Both the position numbers and the translations under genes were made by a program. A stretch of DNA of 34,583 nucleotides from UBA9647 sp049522195 (GTDB lineage: Bacteria; Bacteroidota; Ignavibacteria; UBA10030): contig JBEKOB010000041.1 of NCBI GenBank assembly GCA_049522195.1, forward strand, positions 1 to 34,583, in the 5' to 3' direction. The notes below the pieces were generated by a model. That model had not been told where the DNA came from and did not search any database. It worked only from the letters and a program-made list of their open reading frames with translations. How positions within the stretch are numbered: position 1 is the first letter of the stretch; every line of letters starts with the position of its first letter. This document shows, one piece after another, positions 1-7,178 of this stretch.

Positions 1-103
1 GATTACCTTCTGCATTTGTCAAAGAACGAACGAATGAACTCATGGAGGGATCCTTTCTCTCTGGCTCCCTCAAATCTGCACAATCTAACTCTAAAGTACA
101 AGA

Positions 104-205
104 TTACTTTTTAGAATCGGCACTAGTTGAGTCATACGCATTGATGCCGAGGATCAGAAGAAGAATACCCACGGCAAGTACTGCGACTGAGGTCGCTTTG
201 TTCAT
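104..205 (-). CDS. 33-residue membrane peptide, truncated DUF3185-like
   Basis: A short frame begins at ATG 205 behind a GAGGGA ribosome-binding sequence. It encodes MNKATSVAVLAVGILLLILG followed by INAYDSTSADSKK and a stop. The N-terminal helix and the I/V-NA-x-D-S pattern match what I know of the N-terminus of the small membrane family DUF3185. Those proteins normally run to about 65 residues, with a second membrane helix after an S-RFFTG segment. Here the frame stops where that segment would begin, and I found no second helix in the other frames of positions 1-103. It is either a truncated relic or a genuine single-helix peptide. Function is unknown. It lies in a run of minus-strand small membrane genes. 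Confidence 0.4.
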   Translation of the reverse strand: MNKATSVAVLAVGILLLILGINAYDSTSADSKK

Positions 206-251
206 TGAGAATCCCTCGTTTTGATTTGCCCGCCAGCTTCCCACGGAGTAA

Positions 252-401
252 TCACACAGGTCTTCGTCCCTGAATGACTCTCAGCAGCACAACGATAATG
301 GCTATGACCAGAAGTAGGTGAACGAAACCGCCCATGGTGTAGGAAGCGAGTAACCCCAGGACCCACAACACGACAAGAATGACTGCGATAGTGTAGAGCA
401 T
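252..401 (-). CDS. lmo0937-like small membrane protein, copy 1
   Basis: A 49-residue protein, MLYTIAVILVVLWVLGLLAS followed by YTMGG and a second hydrophobic helix, ending in the basic tail VIQGRRPV. Two membrane helices with a YTMGG-F-H turn and a basic C-terminus are characteristic of the lmo0937 family of tiny inner-membrane proteins. These have no established biochemical role and are often found near general-stress genes. A second copy lies 55 bp upstream on the same strand and differs at only a few conservative positions. The gene is too short for many gene callers, but length, topology and duplication all support it. Confidence 0.75.
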   Translation of the reverse strand: MLYTIAVILVVLWVLGLLASYTMGGFVHLLLVIAIIVVLLRVIQGRRPV

Positions 402-456
402 AGCCGGTATCCCTTCTCTCTTGGAATAGTGGTGAACGTCTGGACCTACGAAATCG

Positions 457-606
457 TCACACGGGTCTTCGTCCCTGGATGATTCTCACTAAGACAACCA
501 CGATGGCAATCACCAGAAGAACGTGAATGAAACCACCCATGGTGTACGAAGAGAGTAACCCCAAAAGCCACAACACGACGAGTACAACCGCGATAATATA
601 GAGCAT
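457..606 (-). CDS. lmo0937-like small membrane protein, copy 2
   Basis: A 49-residue paralogue of the neighbouring gene, MLYIIAVVLVVLWLLGLLSS followed by YTMGG, a second helix, and the tail IIQGRRPV. The start ATG at 606 is preceded by AGAAAGGAC, a good ribosome-binding sequence. Start-to-start spacing between the copies is 205 bp and the DNA is strongly alike through the coding region, including the last codons and the TGA stop, which fits a recent tandem duplication. Substitutions are mainly I/V/L exchanges in the helices, so both copies appear to be under selection as proteins. Likely location is the inner membrane. Function is unknown. Confidence 0.75.
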   Translation of the reverse strand: MLYIIAVVLVVLWLLGLLSSYTMGGFIHVLLVIAIVVVLVRIIQGRRPV

Positions 607-777
607 GGCAAGTGTCCTTTCTGTCTTGGATTAGTGTCCAACTGCTTGTTTGCTGATGTCCATGGTGATGGCGGTCAGTTCGTCAGCCAATTGCTGATCA
701 GGTACCGCGAGTAATTTGTTGTTGTCCTTCGTGCATGTTCGCCTTTTGGGGCACGACCAAAGTCGCTCAGGCTACTA

Positions 778-1179
778 TCAGTGTTGTCTCTTATGATGGC
801 TTTCCTCAGCCGGATTGAGAAAGTGTGCCCGGACTTTTGCTGCAATCTGGTCGTAGGGCATTTTATCCAATGTCTCAATACCGTCGATTCGCTCACCGAA
901 TGACCCGGCACGAAGCCGTTTTTCGAACTCGCCCTTTGCTTCACCGGGACCGAGTATAAAAATGGAATCCGCGTCATCAAGCGCTGCAATGACTTTAGCA
1001 TAGTACTCGTTGAGATGGTTGGCAAACCGGTGTTCTTGTTGATCCTCCGGTTTTCCTCCTGCATAACGAACATGTTTTTCCATGTCGGATTCGATTGCAT
1101 GGATTTCATCAACATCACCTGAAATCCGGATGATGACCGCTTTCCTATGGTCTATCCACACGCCAACGTTTTTCTTCAT
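778..1179 (-). CDS. eRF1-like / translational-machinery-like protein
   Basis: A 133-residue soluble protein. Its start motif MKKNVGVWIDHRKAVII and central SIFILGPGEAKGEFEKRL segment are typical of a bacterial family often annotated as eRF1-like or translational machinery protein. Such proteins resemble the central domain of archaeal/eukaryotic release factor 1, but their biochemical role in bacteria is not established. I chose ATG 1179 because the family begins there. An in-frame GTG at 1221 would add 14 residues and overlap the upstream DUF5661 gene by 4 bp (GTGA), so translational coupling is possible. The C-terminus is His/Lys-rich. The DUF5661 partner and stress-type surroundings suggest a stress-linked role, which is inference. 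Confidence 0.7.
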   Translation of the reverse strand: MKKNVGVWIDHRKAVIIRISGDVDEIHAIESDMEKHVRYAGGKPEDQQEHRFANHLNEYYAKVIAALDDADSIFILGPGEAKGEFEKRLRAGSFGERIDGIETLDKMPYDQIAAKVRAHFLNPAEESHHKRQH

Positions 1180-1217
1180 AGAGTTCTCATTGGGTTTTTC
1201 ACTGTCGAGTGCATTGT

Positions 1218-1553
1218 TCACAGGCTTTTTCTGCGTGTCATGTTCTTGACTCGTTCTGCATCGTTTTCCATCGCGGCTAATCGCGTGTAGTAGTCAGAGA
1301 TTTCATTGAGATGAGCTAATGCGATTTTGCCGGTCACCATTGGCTCGTCGTGCGTGACATCCGTTGCCGGATCCCTTCGGCCATGTTCAAGCTCAACGTT
1401 TACACCCATTGTGAATTGCTCAACGTCAAACTTATCCCAGTGTATGCCCAGAGCATCGCCGATCTGTTTTGCTTCAACGGAGCTGAACTGTCTCTTCACA
1501 CTCACTGCTGTTGTGTCTTGACCATGTTCCTTGATTTCATGTGTAGGGACCAT
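1218..1553 (-). CDS. DUF5661 family protein
   Basis: A 111-residue soluble protein with the DUF5661 hallmark segments FDVEQFTMGVNVELEHGRRD, PATDV, TGKIALAHLNE and DYYTRLA. Function is unknown; the family is small and often described simply as conserved hypothetical. The ATG at 1553 has AAAAGGG about 8 nt upstream. Its stop overlaps a possible GTG start of the eRF1-like gene, so the two probably form a bicistronic unit. Length is normal and no membrane segment or signal peptide is visible. Confidence 0.8.
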   Translation of the reverse strand: MVPTHEIKEHGQDTTAVSVKRQFSSVEAKQIGDALGIHWDKFDVEQFTMGVNVELEHGRRDPATDVTHDEPMVTGKIALAHLNEISDYYTRLAAMENDAERVKNMTRRKSL

Positions 1554-1656
1554 GAGGCAACCCTTTTCCGTAACGTATTCAAATCAGATGACCGGTGTTT
1601 CTCCCTGCCGGGCATGAGAACTGCATCGCCAGCCGCGATCTATTAAATCGTCAAGA

Positions 1657-2409
1657 CTATTCTATCGTCATTAGGTTGTGAATGCGCTTCACTCCATTGA
1701 TGTCTCCGGCGAGTTTCGAGACAAGTTCTTTTTCGGCGGCGTTCTTTGCCTTGCCACCCAACGTCACCACACCATTCTTCGTCTCGACCTTGGTGTTGAC
1801 GACACTGGTCGAGCGATGAACCCACAATGCCATCTTTACCTGGGCAGTGATGGAGGCGTCATCAATTTTTACAGCGACCGTTCGGTGCGGTTTTTGTCCT
1901 GACACTGTCATCTCATTGTTCACGCTCTTGACCCCATCGACGTCCCTTGCATATTCGCTCGTCAGTTCTTTTTGTGCCTGGCTGGTGGCCTTGCCCCGCA
2001 GGGTCACAATGCCGTCCGTGACATCAATTTCGGTGTCTTCAGCACTCACGCTCCGATGAAACAAGAGTGTGGATTTCACTTTCACTTTTACCCACGCATC
2101 CGAGTTCGCGGTGGGGGGTGCACCTTTGAGTTCCAGCCTGTTGTCGACACTTTCAACTCCCGGCAGTGCGGCCACTGTTTCCTTGGCCAATGATTTGTGA
2201 AATTCTTCGGAGACCACTCCCGTCAGGGTGACGACGCCATTCTTCGATTCGATTTTGATATCATCGCCCTTGAGATAGACCTGGAACACATACGAACTCC
2301 TGGCCGATTTTACGATGCGGTCGTCATTCTGACGTGCATGCAGAGGGACAACAATCAATAGCAGCGCGAATACAGCCAGCGCAAGAGCAACACGATACAT
2401 TGTCTTCAT
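1657..2409 (-). CDS. Triple-BON-domain periplasmic protein (OsmY-like)
   Basis: A 250-residue exported protein. Residues 1-26 form a signal peptide (MKTMYRVALALAVFALLLIV, cleavage probably after LHA). Three BON modules follow at about 29-96, 105-172 and 183-250. Each has the repeated pattern I-V/T-x-NGVVTL-x-G, a helix, and GV-x-V/I-x-N. BON domains bind phospholipid or bridge membranes; E. coli OsmY has two. I chose ATG 2409 because AAAAGGAG sits 8-15 nt upstream and a signal peptide begins there. The frame stays open to 2475 without support. Likely role is osmotic or envelope stress in the periplasm. Confidence 0.85.
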   Translation of the reverse strand: MKTMYRVALALAVFALLLIVVPLHARQNDDRIVKSARSSYVFQVYLKGDDIKIESKNGVVTLTGVVSEEFHKSLAKETVAALPGVESVDNRLELKGAPPTANSDAWVKVKVKSTLLFHRSVSAEDTEIDVTDGIVTLRGKATSQAQKELTSEYARDVDGVKSVNNEMTVSGQKPHRTVAVKIDDASITAQVKMALWVHRSTSVVNTKVETKNGVVTLGGKAKNAAEKELVSKLAGDINGVKRIHNLMTIE

Positions 2410-2510
2410 TGTAGTTTCTCCTTTTGTGGTTTTTGTGTCTTGAACTTGTTTCATGATTTCTTTTATAGAGCACACTGGACAACTCTTCCCTGAAGTATTT
2501 TCGTATGAAG

Positions 2511-2759
2511 TCAGGCGGTCAGTGATTTCTTCCTGCTCATGATGAGGACCACACCACCGATGATCATGACACCGATTCCCAAGTACGGTTGCCAGTTTAC
2601 CGAGTGTTCCTTATCCTTTGTTATCACAAGGTCCCCAACTTCCACGACCTTGTCTTTCGTGATATAGGTGAAACCTGTATAGAGGGTCATGGCCAGACCC
2701 AGTATGAGGAGAATGATGCCTGCTGTTTTCAAAATCTTGGTCCTTTCTTTGCCGCCCAC
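2511..2759 (-). CDS. Small two-helix membrane protein
   Basis: An 82-residue protein with membrane helices at about 10-30 and 58-75, a short extramembrane loop between them (YITKDKVVEVGDLVITKDKE) and a basic C-terminus. It resembles small bacterial membrane proteins with a loop of the form K-VV-x-G, for which I know no function. The frame starts at GTG 2759. A TTG start around codon 10, preceded by AAAGGA, would give an N-terminus beginning right at the first helix and is a credible alternative. It lies in the same run of minus-strand envelope genes. Confidence 0.6.
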   Translation of the reverse strand: MGGKERTKILKTAGIILLILGLAMTLYTGFTYITKDKVVEVGDLVITKDKEHSVNWQPYLGIGVMIIGGVVLIMSRKKSLTA

Positions 2760-2859
2760 TCTACACCGTGGCGATCATATCTCGTGTTATTTGCCTGCTC
2801 AGTTTCATGGCTTCATGCATGAGCTCATCGGGAATTATTCTGAAACTCCTTCGATGCGC

Positions 2860-3078
2860 TCAATGAGGTTTCGCCTGAAGTACCTTCCTGGCTTTCTCTC
2901 CTTGAGACTCTGAAACCAACAATTGAACGCCATCCGTATTCTGCAGCGATGGAAACATTCCGCCACCATCGTCTTTGAATATGGCCGCTGAAATGCCTGA
3001 TGCTTCGAGATGTCCTCTTGCGATTTCAGCATCTATCTCATTTTCATATTCCCCAACAACTACTTTTTTCTCTTCCAC
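2860..3078 (-). CDS. DUF2007 (putative signal-transducing) protein
   Basis: A 72-residue protein fitting DUF2007. It has a GEYENEIDAEIARGHLEASG opening, a short GGGMFPSL loop, and VQLLVSESQGEKARKVL at the end. The family adopts a small ferredoxin-like fold and is named for proposed signalling, without a proven ligand. The start is GTG 3078, with GAGGTGAGC just upstream. The region immediately 5' contains an alcohol dehydrogenase relic whose stop (3088-3090) lies about 10 bp before this start, so both may share one transcript. Confidence 0.75.
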   Translation of the reverse strand: MEEKKVVVGEYENEIDAEIARGHLEASGISAAIFKDDGGGMFPSLQNTDGVQLLVSESQGEKARKVLQAKPH

Positions 3079-3087
3079 GCGCTCACC

Positions 3088-3204
3088 TCATTGCTGTGAT
3101 GAATGGCCATGTTCGGCAACACAATTCTTCGGCTCTTGCGCCGTTGGCTTCGGTTTGTCTTCAAGTGCCCGTTTACCAGAGCCACAATACACCGACGCTT
3201 TCAT
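3088..3204 (-). pseudogene. Truncated N-terminus of zinc-dependent alcohol dehydrogenase
   Basis: A 38-codon frame beginning MKASVYCGSGKRALEDKPKP, then TAQEPKN, then unrelated residues and TGA. The first 27 residues match the typical N-terminus of zinc-dependent alcohol dehydrogenases of the MKA-x-VYHGPGK-x-A-x-EDKPKPT-I-x-EPTDA type. The catalytic CGTDLH segment and everything beyond it are missing. AAGGA precedes the ATG, so the fragment may still be translated. It is most simply a deletion relic of a gene of about 350 codons. The match is from memory and not from an alignment. Confidence 0.55.
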
Positions 3205-3260
3205 TTTGTCCTTCGAATGAATGATCGCTTTGGCTACCCTGGGATCCGTGCGCTATCGTG

Positions 3261-4118
3261 CTATTTCACGACAACTTCGAAAAGTACTCGCATATTAGCC
3301 AGCGCCTGCTTTGAGTTAACGTCACCAGGCGTCACTTCATACACTGCCGGCCTTGTCCTGCCATATCCGATCACCGTGATTCTCTCTGGCGCAATACCTT
3401 TTTCGATCAGATAGTCCCTGACGGCATTTGCTCTTCTTTCGCTTAATTTCTGATTGATTTCTTCCGTGCCTTCAGCAGAGGTATACCCGGCCATACGGAC
3501 ATCTATTTTTGGGTTTTCCTTCAGGCTCTGTACATCCTTATCCAGCAGCGTCTTCGCTTCCGGGCTAAGGGTGGACTTATCGTAATCGAAATGCGTGTCG
3601 CCGAAAGCCACTACCTTCTCGTCCTCCTTCGGGTCAAGCACAACCATCATGACCTTCAGCTCAGGCAAGCTCTGTTTGGCTAGTTCCACCTGAGGCTTTT
3701 TCGTAAACATCATAATCAACAGGAGCGCCACGATGACGCACAATATCCCCGCAATAGTGAAAAGAATACCCTTCAACTGTTTGTTGCCCTTTGATCTGGA
3801 CTTTTCTTCCGCTTGCCTTTCCACCTCAAGCCACACAACAAAATCATTACCATCCTTAAAGCCATGTTCCTTGTAAAGAGCATACGCCTTCCTCTTTATT
3901 TCCTTTTTTTCTTCGTTCAGATCCTTTTGCGTCATTTTGTCAACTCCTTCTTGAAACAGTACATCGTCGCTCAACCCGTTACGACGTGCATTCCCCTCGC
4001 AATCGGCTTTATTCGCATAGCCTTCCGTCGATGCTCCAACAATATTGCCGTTCGGGGCAGTGCGTCGCCAGCGCCATTTATCTTCGGCATCTTTGTAGAA
4101 TTCCCATTTATCGTTCAT
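3261..4118 (-). CDS. DUF1508 / DUF2934-like / TM / OmpA fusion protein
   Basis: A 285-residue multidomain protein. Residues 3-48 match DUF1508 (W-EFYKDAEDKWRWRR, NGNIV-AS-EGY-NKADCE). Residues 73-103 resemble DUF2934 (IKRKAYALYKEHG, then WLE-ER). Residues 116-138 form one membrane helix. Residues about 165-285 are an OmpA/MotB-type peptidoglycan-binding domain with DFDK-like FDYDKSTLSP, LSERRANAVRDYL and GYGRTRP. The topology suggests cytoplasmic DUF domains linked through the inner membrane to a periplasmic wall-binding domain. GAGGAGC precedes ATG 4118. A lipoprotein gene lies just upstream on the same strand. Each domain is common in stress-type proteins, but I do not recognise this combination. 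Confidence 0.8.
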   Translation of the reverse strand: MNDKWEFYKDAEDKWRWRRTAPNGNIVGASTEGYANKADCEGNARRNGLSDDVLFQEGVDKMTQKDLNEEKKEIKRKAYALYKEHGFKDGNDFVVWLEVERQAEEKSRSKGNKQLKGILFTIAGILCVIVALLLIMMFTKKPQVELAKQSLPELKVMMVVLDPKEDEKVVAFGDTHFDYDKSTLSPEAKTLLDKDVQSLKENPKIDVRMAGYTSAEGTEEINQKLSERRANAVRDYLIEKGIAPERITVIGYGRTRPAVYEVTPGDVNSKQALANMRVLFEVVVK

Positions 4119-4183
4119 ATTCTTAAGCTCCTCATTTGCGGATACAATTACTCGTTGATTATCTCTTCAATTGCGGTAAGATG

Positions 4184-4831
4184 TTACAGACCGGTATGAG
4201 ACATCTCTGCTCTCGCCTTCTCAATCGCCGCTTGAAGGTTTCTAATTGCAGATTTAAGTTTCTCTCCGTCATCAACGGCCTTCCGCGTGATCGGAGCAAT
4301 TGACTCGATTCCTTTTGATGTCAAGTCATTCGAAACGTAGACCTGAATATCTTTAACGTCGGATACATAAGCTTTGAAAGGTCCCTTCACTTCAACGCTG
4401 CTCTCGGCTATCTTTGCATATATTTCGCCAAGTTGAGCTCGACGTTGCTCACTGAGTTCGCGTATTTGCGCGTTATTGTATTTGTTGCCTTCCTTCTGCC
4501 ATTCATCGAAATAGTCCTTACCCCGATCTTTCATCTCATCGGCGTGTATGGCGAAATGCTTTTCCATTGTCTCGATCTTTGAAATGTTGTCCGTACAAGA
4601 GACGAACGCTTTCTTCACATCTGATTGACCCACTTTTGTGAGTTCATCCAGCGACGCCCCTGTGGCATCCAACTGGACGACAATCAGTTTAATGTCGTTG
4701 TCGATGGTTTGCATAGTTGTTGTTGCTTTTTCTGACCGCTGGATACCTGTCGAAGAGCAACCTGATATGCAGGTGACGGCTACGACGAGGGCCGTAAAGA
4801 GAAAAGCGACCGATTGATTCGTTCGTTTCAT
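4184..4831 (-). CDS. DUF2959 family lipoprotein
   Basis: A 215-residue lipoprotein. A basic N-terminus and hydrophobic stretch lead to the lipobox ISGC, so Cys25 would be lipidated. The remainder is helical, with DYFDEWQKE and an extended coiled-coil-like body typical of DUF2959, a family of unknown function exported to the envelope. AAAAAGGAGGAC precedes ATG 4831, the strongest ribosome-binding site in this island. The gene precedes the OmpA fusion by 65 bp on the same strand, and both would act at the periplasm/cell-wall interface, which suggests a shared envelope role. Confidence 0.8.
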   Translation of the reverse strand: MKRTNQSVAFLFTALVVAVTCISGCSSTGIQRSEKATTTMQTIDNDIKLIVVQLDATGASLDELTKVGQSDVKKAFVSCTDNISKIETMEKHFAIHADEMKDRGKDYFDEWQKEGNKYNNAQIRELSEQRRAQLGEIYAKIAESSVEVKGPFKAYVSDVKDIQVYVSNDLTSKGIESIAPITRKAVDDGEKLKSAIRNLQAAIEKARAEMSHTGL

Positions 4832-4883
4832 TTCGTCCTCCTTTTTGTTTTCCGATTCATTTCTCCGACTGCATCACAAACCT

Positions 4884-5276
4884 CTACAGCACCAGGCGTA
4901 GAGGCCACGGCGATGGTATGGCGAGAAGCATGAGAAGCGCTCCGAGCAATGCCATGTTCTTCAGAAAATTGACCTTGTCGGCCATTCTCAACTGGGGATC
5001 TTTGAGCTTCCAGAAATCATGCATCATGAGAGACACTGGAACCAGGAAGGCAATGAGCAGGACAATACCGACAAAGGGGTAGAACCCAAACAAGATGCTT
5101 AGTCCGCCAAGCAAGAGCATAAGTCCTGCCGTGCCCTGTGAAAGCGCGGGGAATGGTACCCCCTTCATTTTGGCATATTGAGTCATCATGGCAAATCCAG
5201 TGAAATGGTTAACACTGCTGTAGATGAAAAACCCGCCGAGAATAATCCTACCGATGATGAGAAGTAGAGCATCCAT
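4884..5276 (-). CDS. DoxX family membrane protein
   Basis: A 130-residue membrane protein with four predicted helices. It has the DoxX signature start LLIIGRIILGGFFIYSSVNH and an MTQYAKMKGVPFP loop. DoxX proteins are small quinone- or redox-associated membrane proteins; some act with oxidoreductases against oxidative stress. ATG 5276 lies one base after the stop of the upstream response regulator and is preceded by AGAGGAGC inside that gene, so translation is almost certainly coupled. Coupling to a regulator suggests co-expression on demand. Confidence 0.85.
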   Translation of the reverse strand: MDALLLIIGRIILGGFFIYSSVNHFTGFAMMTQYAKMKGVPFPALSQGTAGLMLLLGGLSILFGFYPFVGIVLLIAFLVPVSLMMHDFWKLKDPQLRMADKVNFLKNMALLGALLMLLAIPSPWPLRLVL

Positions 5277-5277
5277 G

Positions 5278-6039
5278 TTATTGCTCCTCTGTAAGATGAG
5301 TGATACTCGAAAGCCAGATGATCGCTTTCTCAAATTCCGTGAATGTCCTGACTTCGAAGCCCCGGTTTTGGGCGGTATTCTCAAAGAACTTCGCCTGGCC
5401 AATATCCTCGCCAGCCCGTACAAGCACGGCGGTCTTCCTTCGGAATGTTTCACCGTATTTCAGCAGCTCGAACGCGAGATCGTAGATGTCGGATATCGAC
5501 AACCGGGATCTTACATCCCGAAGGTCGATGAGAACGGTGTACTCTTGAAGCTCGGCGCCGGAAGCCGCGATCTGCGCGAGCCCCTCCCTGCTGGCACTAA
5601 GATCCAGATCACCCGTTGGGGTGCTTTTTATGAGATCCCCGGCTTGAATGATCTGGAGCCTGAGGTTTGCATGAGCTCGCTCTGAGAGAATATGCTCGAT
5701 GGACTTCAAGAGGTCATCCGGGTTGAACGGTTTTGTGATATACTCCCGTGCACCGGGAGTTGCGCTCCTGATCACATTCGCCACTCCCATCGTTCCCGTT
5801 ATGATCATCACCTTGCTGGCCACATGGTTTTCCTCGAGAAACTTAAGGATCTGGAAACCGCTTCTGTCTGGTGGTGTAATATCCAGCAGTATCAAGTCGA
5901 ACTTCTCGCTTGCGAGCGTGGAGAGGGCATTTGCGCAATCAGCCGCTTCAACAACAAGACTTTGCTCTGACTTCAGCATAGCTAGAACAGAGTCTCTCCG
6001 ATTCTTGTGGTCATCAACCAGCAATATTTTCGCGGCCAT
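5278..6039 (-). CDS. Response regulator with SpoIIAA/STAS-like output domain
   Basis: A 253-residue protein. Residues 3-120 are a receiver domain with acidic pair Asp9-Asp10, phospho-acceptor Asp53 in LILLDITPPDRSG, a switch Thr in IITG and Lys in ITKPF. The C-terminal 120 residues have no helix-turn-helix. They read as an alpha/beta module with YTVLIDLRDV and FELLKYGETFRRKTAVLV, resembling SpoIIAA/STAS-like domains, so output is probably by protein contact. ATG 6039 is chosen because CCGGAGG lies 5-10 nt upstream. The frame remains open through an OmpA-like segment further 5'. No histidine kinase gene is adjacent. It is coupled to doxX downstream. Confidence 0.8.
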   Translation of the reverse strand: MAAKILLVDDHKNRRDSVLAMLKSEQSLVVEAADCANALSTLASEKFDLILLDITPPDRSGFQILKFLEENHVASKVMIITGTMGVANVIRSATPGAREYITKPFNPDDLLKSIEHILSERAHANLRLQIIQAGDLIKSTPTGDLDLSASREGLAQIAASGAELQEYTVLIDLRDVRSRLSISDIYDLAFELLKYGETFRRKTAVLVRAGEDIGQAKFFENTAQNRGFEVRTFTEFEKAIIWLSSITHLTEEQ

Positions 6040-6099
6040 AATGCCTCCGGAACTATTTCTGTGCACATCCAGGCTTTTATCATCTCTTGTCCTGATGAC

Positions 6100-6297
6100 G
6101 ACAATTTCTTCACCGGCTATTTTTTCCATGTAAAATTCGATCCGTCGATTCTCCGCGCGGCCCGCATCTATTTCGTTCGAAGCCACAGTCTCGTTTTCAC
6201 CTCTTCCGACAGTTCTCATGCGGTTTGAGGCGATGCCTTTCAGCAGTAGGCGAGGAATAACGGTTAACTCGCGTGTAAGATCGTAGATCCGCCTTGA
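6100..6297 (-). pseudogene. OmpA C-terminal domain remnant in frame with the response regulator
   Basis: The frame upstream of the response regulator start encodes RRIYDLTRELTVIPRLLLKG, then IASNRMRTVGRGENETVASN, then EIDAGRAENRRIEFYM. This matches the second half of an OmpA/MotB domain, which usually reads LS-RRA-V-YL, GI--RM-TVGRGE--P-ASN, GRA-NRRIEF. The first half, including the GHTD loop, is missing or degenerate, and I see no ATG or signal peptide in front. There is no stop before the regulator ATG. It is probably the tail of a lost ompA-like gene, though a read-through fusion is possible. Confidence 0.5.
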
Positions 6298-6413
6298 TCG
6301 TGGTCCCATCTCAATGTCAATCGCGAGTTCAGCTGGGGGCCTCTCTTCGGCCGATGAAGCTGCGAACACCGCTGCTGAAACGTGATGCAGTATACCGATG
6401 CGCGCGTTAAGGC

Positions 6414-6450
6414 GTAATAGCCCGAAAGTATGGAAGAGTAGTTAATCCCT
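6414..6450 (-). promoter_or_regulatory. Shared 37-bp upstream element, copy A
   Basis: On the plus strand this reads from GTAATAGCCCGAAAG to the 14-base core AGTAGTTAATCCCT. It matches the element at 10535-10571 at 30 of 37 positions with no gap, and the core is identical. Both copies precede minus-strand transcription units. This one lies about 375 bp upstream of the response regulator start, ahead of the OmpA remnant. It may be a promoter or operator; the binding protein is unknown. Confidence 0.45.
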
Positions 6451-7013
6451 TTTCCACAATTGGATTGCGTTTCGTAGCGATTAGTACCGGACTGGCTGAG
6501 ATTTGTCGAAGGCCATCCTGCGGAGCGGTGAATCGTTGTGTAATCGCGAGAAGTGATGTCAGAAACTCGCTTGAGAGCCCTGCCTCAAACGGTATACCTG
6601 CATGACCGCGAAGAGACTTTTCGATTCTGTTTTTGGGTTAGGAGCGAATCGAGACGGTTATGCGTAGGCGACGGTCGGAATGTCTTGTTGTCGCGGGCGT
6701 GCCAGCGGTCTGAGGACCGCCGTGCTAACCTGATCATACCAAAAGGTCGGGGAACAAACAAAACCCGAGAGCTCAATTGATCCACAATGACGGGCAAACG
6801 CCGTGCCATCCAGTGATGGATGATGACATGAGTGGGACCGTCAACAATCTCCCCAACTTCCTCGATCGAATCTTCCAGAGGACCATTTACACGAGAGCCA
6901 CCTCACGCGCGAATGAGATCGCGCACGGCAGTTCCGTGTCTCATCGATATTCATTATCTGAACGGTTCAGTCGTGCCTTGATCGGCCATGGTACGCCGAG
7001 CGGTGGAATCCAT
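6451..7013. other. Non-coding stretch with two short hairpins
   Basis: I see no convincing gene here in any frame. Two perfect short inverted repeats are present: GCGGTC-TGAG-GACCGC at 6705-6720 and GCGCGA-ATGAGA-TCGCGC at 6907-6924. The stretch lies between the 3' end of a lysine-rich small gene and the element upstream of the response regulator, both on the minus strand. The hairpins could be weak transcription stops. Neither has a clear U-tract. Confidence 0.35.
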
Positions 7014-7151
7014 TTACACTTTTGCGATTTGACTGAGGAGTCCCTGGTTCATCTTTTCGTTTTTCTTTTCTCTTTTGGCTGTCCTTTTTTCCTGCAAGGT
7101 TCTTGTCGGTTCTTTTTTTGAACTCTTCTTGTTGTTTTGACCTTTGCTCAT
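7014..7151 (-). CDS. 45-residue lysine-rich small basic protein
   Basis: The frame from ATG 7151 encodes MSKGQNNKKSSKKEPTRTLQ, then EKRTAKREKKNEKMNQ and a short tail. Nearly half the residues are K, R, N or Q. AAGAGGAAAAA sits just upstream as ribosome-binding sequence. The MSKG-N-KK, KEP, L-EKR-A-K-EKK pattern is one I associate with tiny conserved basic proteins in several Gram-negative groups, with no known function; nucleic-acid binding is plausible from charge alone. It starts 28 bp after the stop of the GH130 gene, so it may be the last gene of the GT4-GH130 transcript. Confidence 0.65.
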   Translation of the reverse strand: MSKGQNNKKSSKKEPTRTLQEKRTAKREKKNEKMNQGLLSQIAKV

Positions 7152-7178
7152 GATGTTTTTCCTCTTGATTGAGATTAT

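Noticed and set aside
675..1118. Minus-strand frame overlapping the eRF1-like gene
   Set aside because: Most of it is the shifted reading of the eRF1-like gene, whose own frame has clear family motifs.
6705..6720. GCGGTC-TGAG-GACCGC hairpin as an intrinsic terminator
   Set aside because: It has only a 6-bp stem and no U-tract on either strand; kept only as a note in the non-coding stretch.
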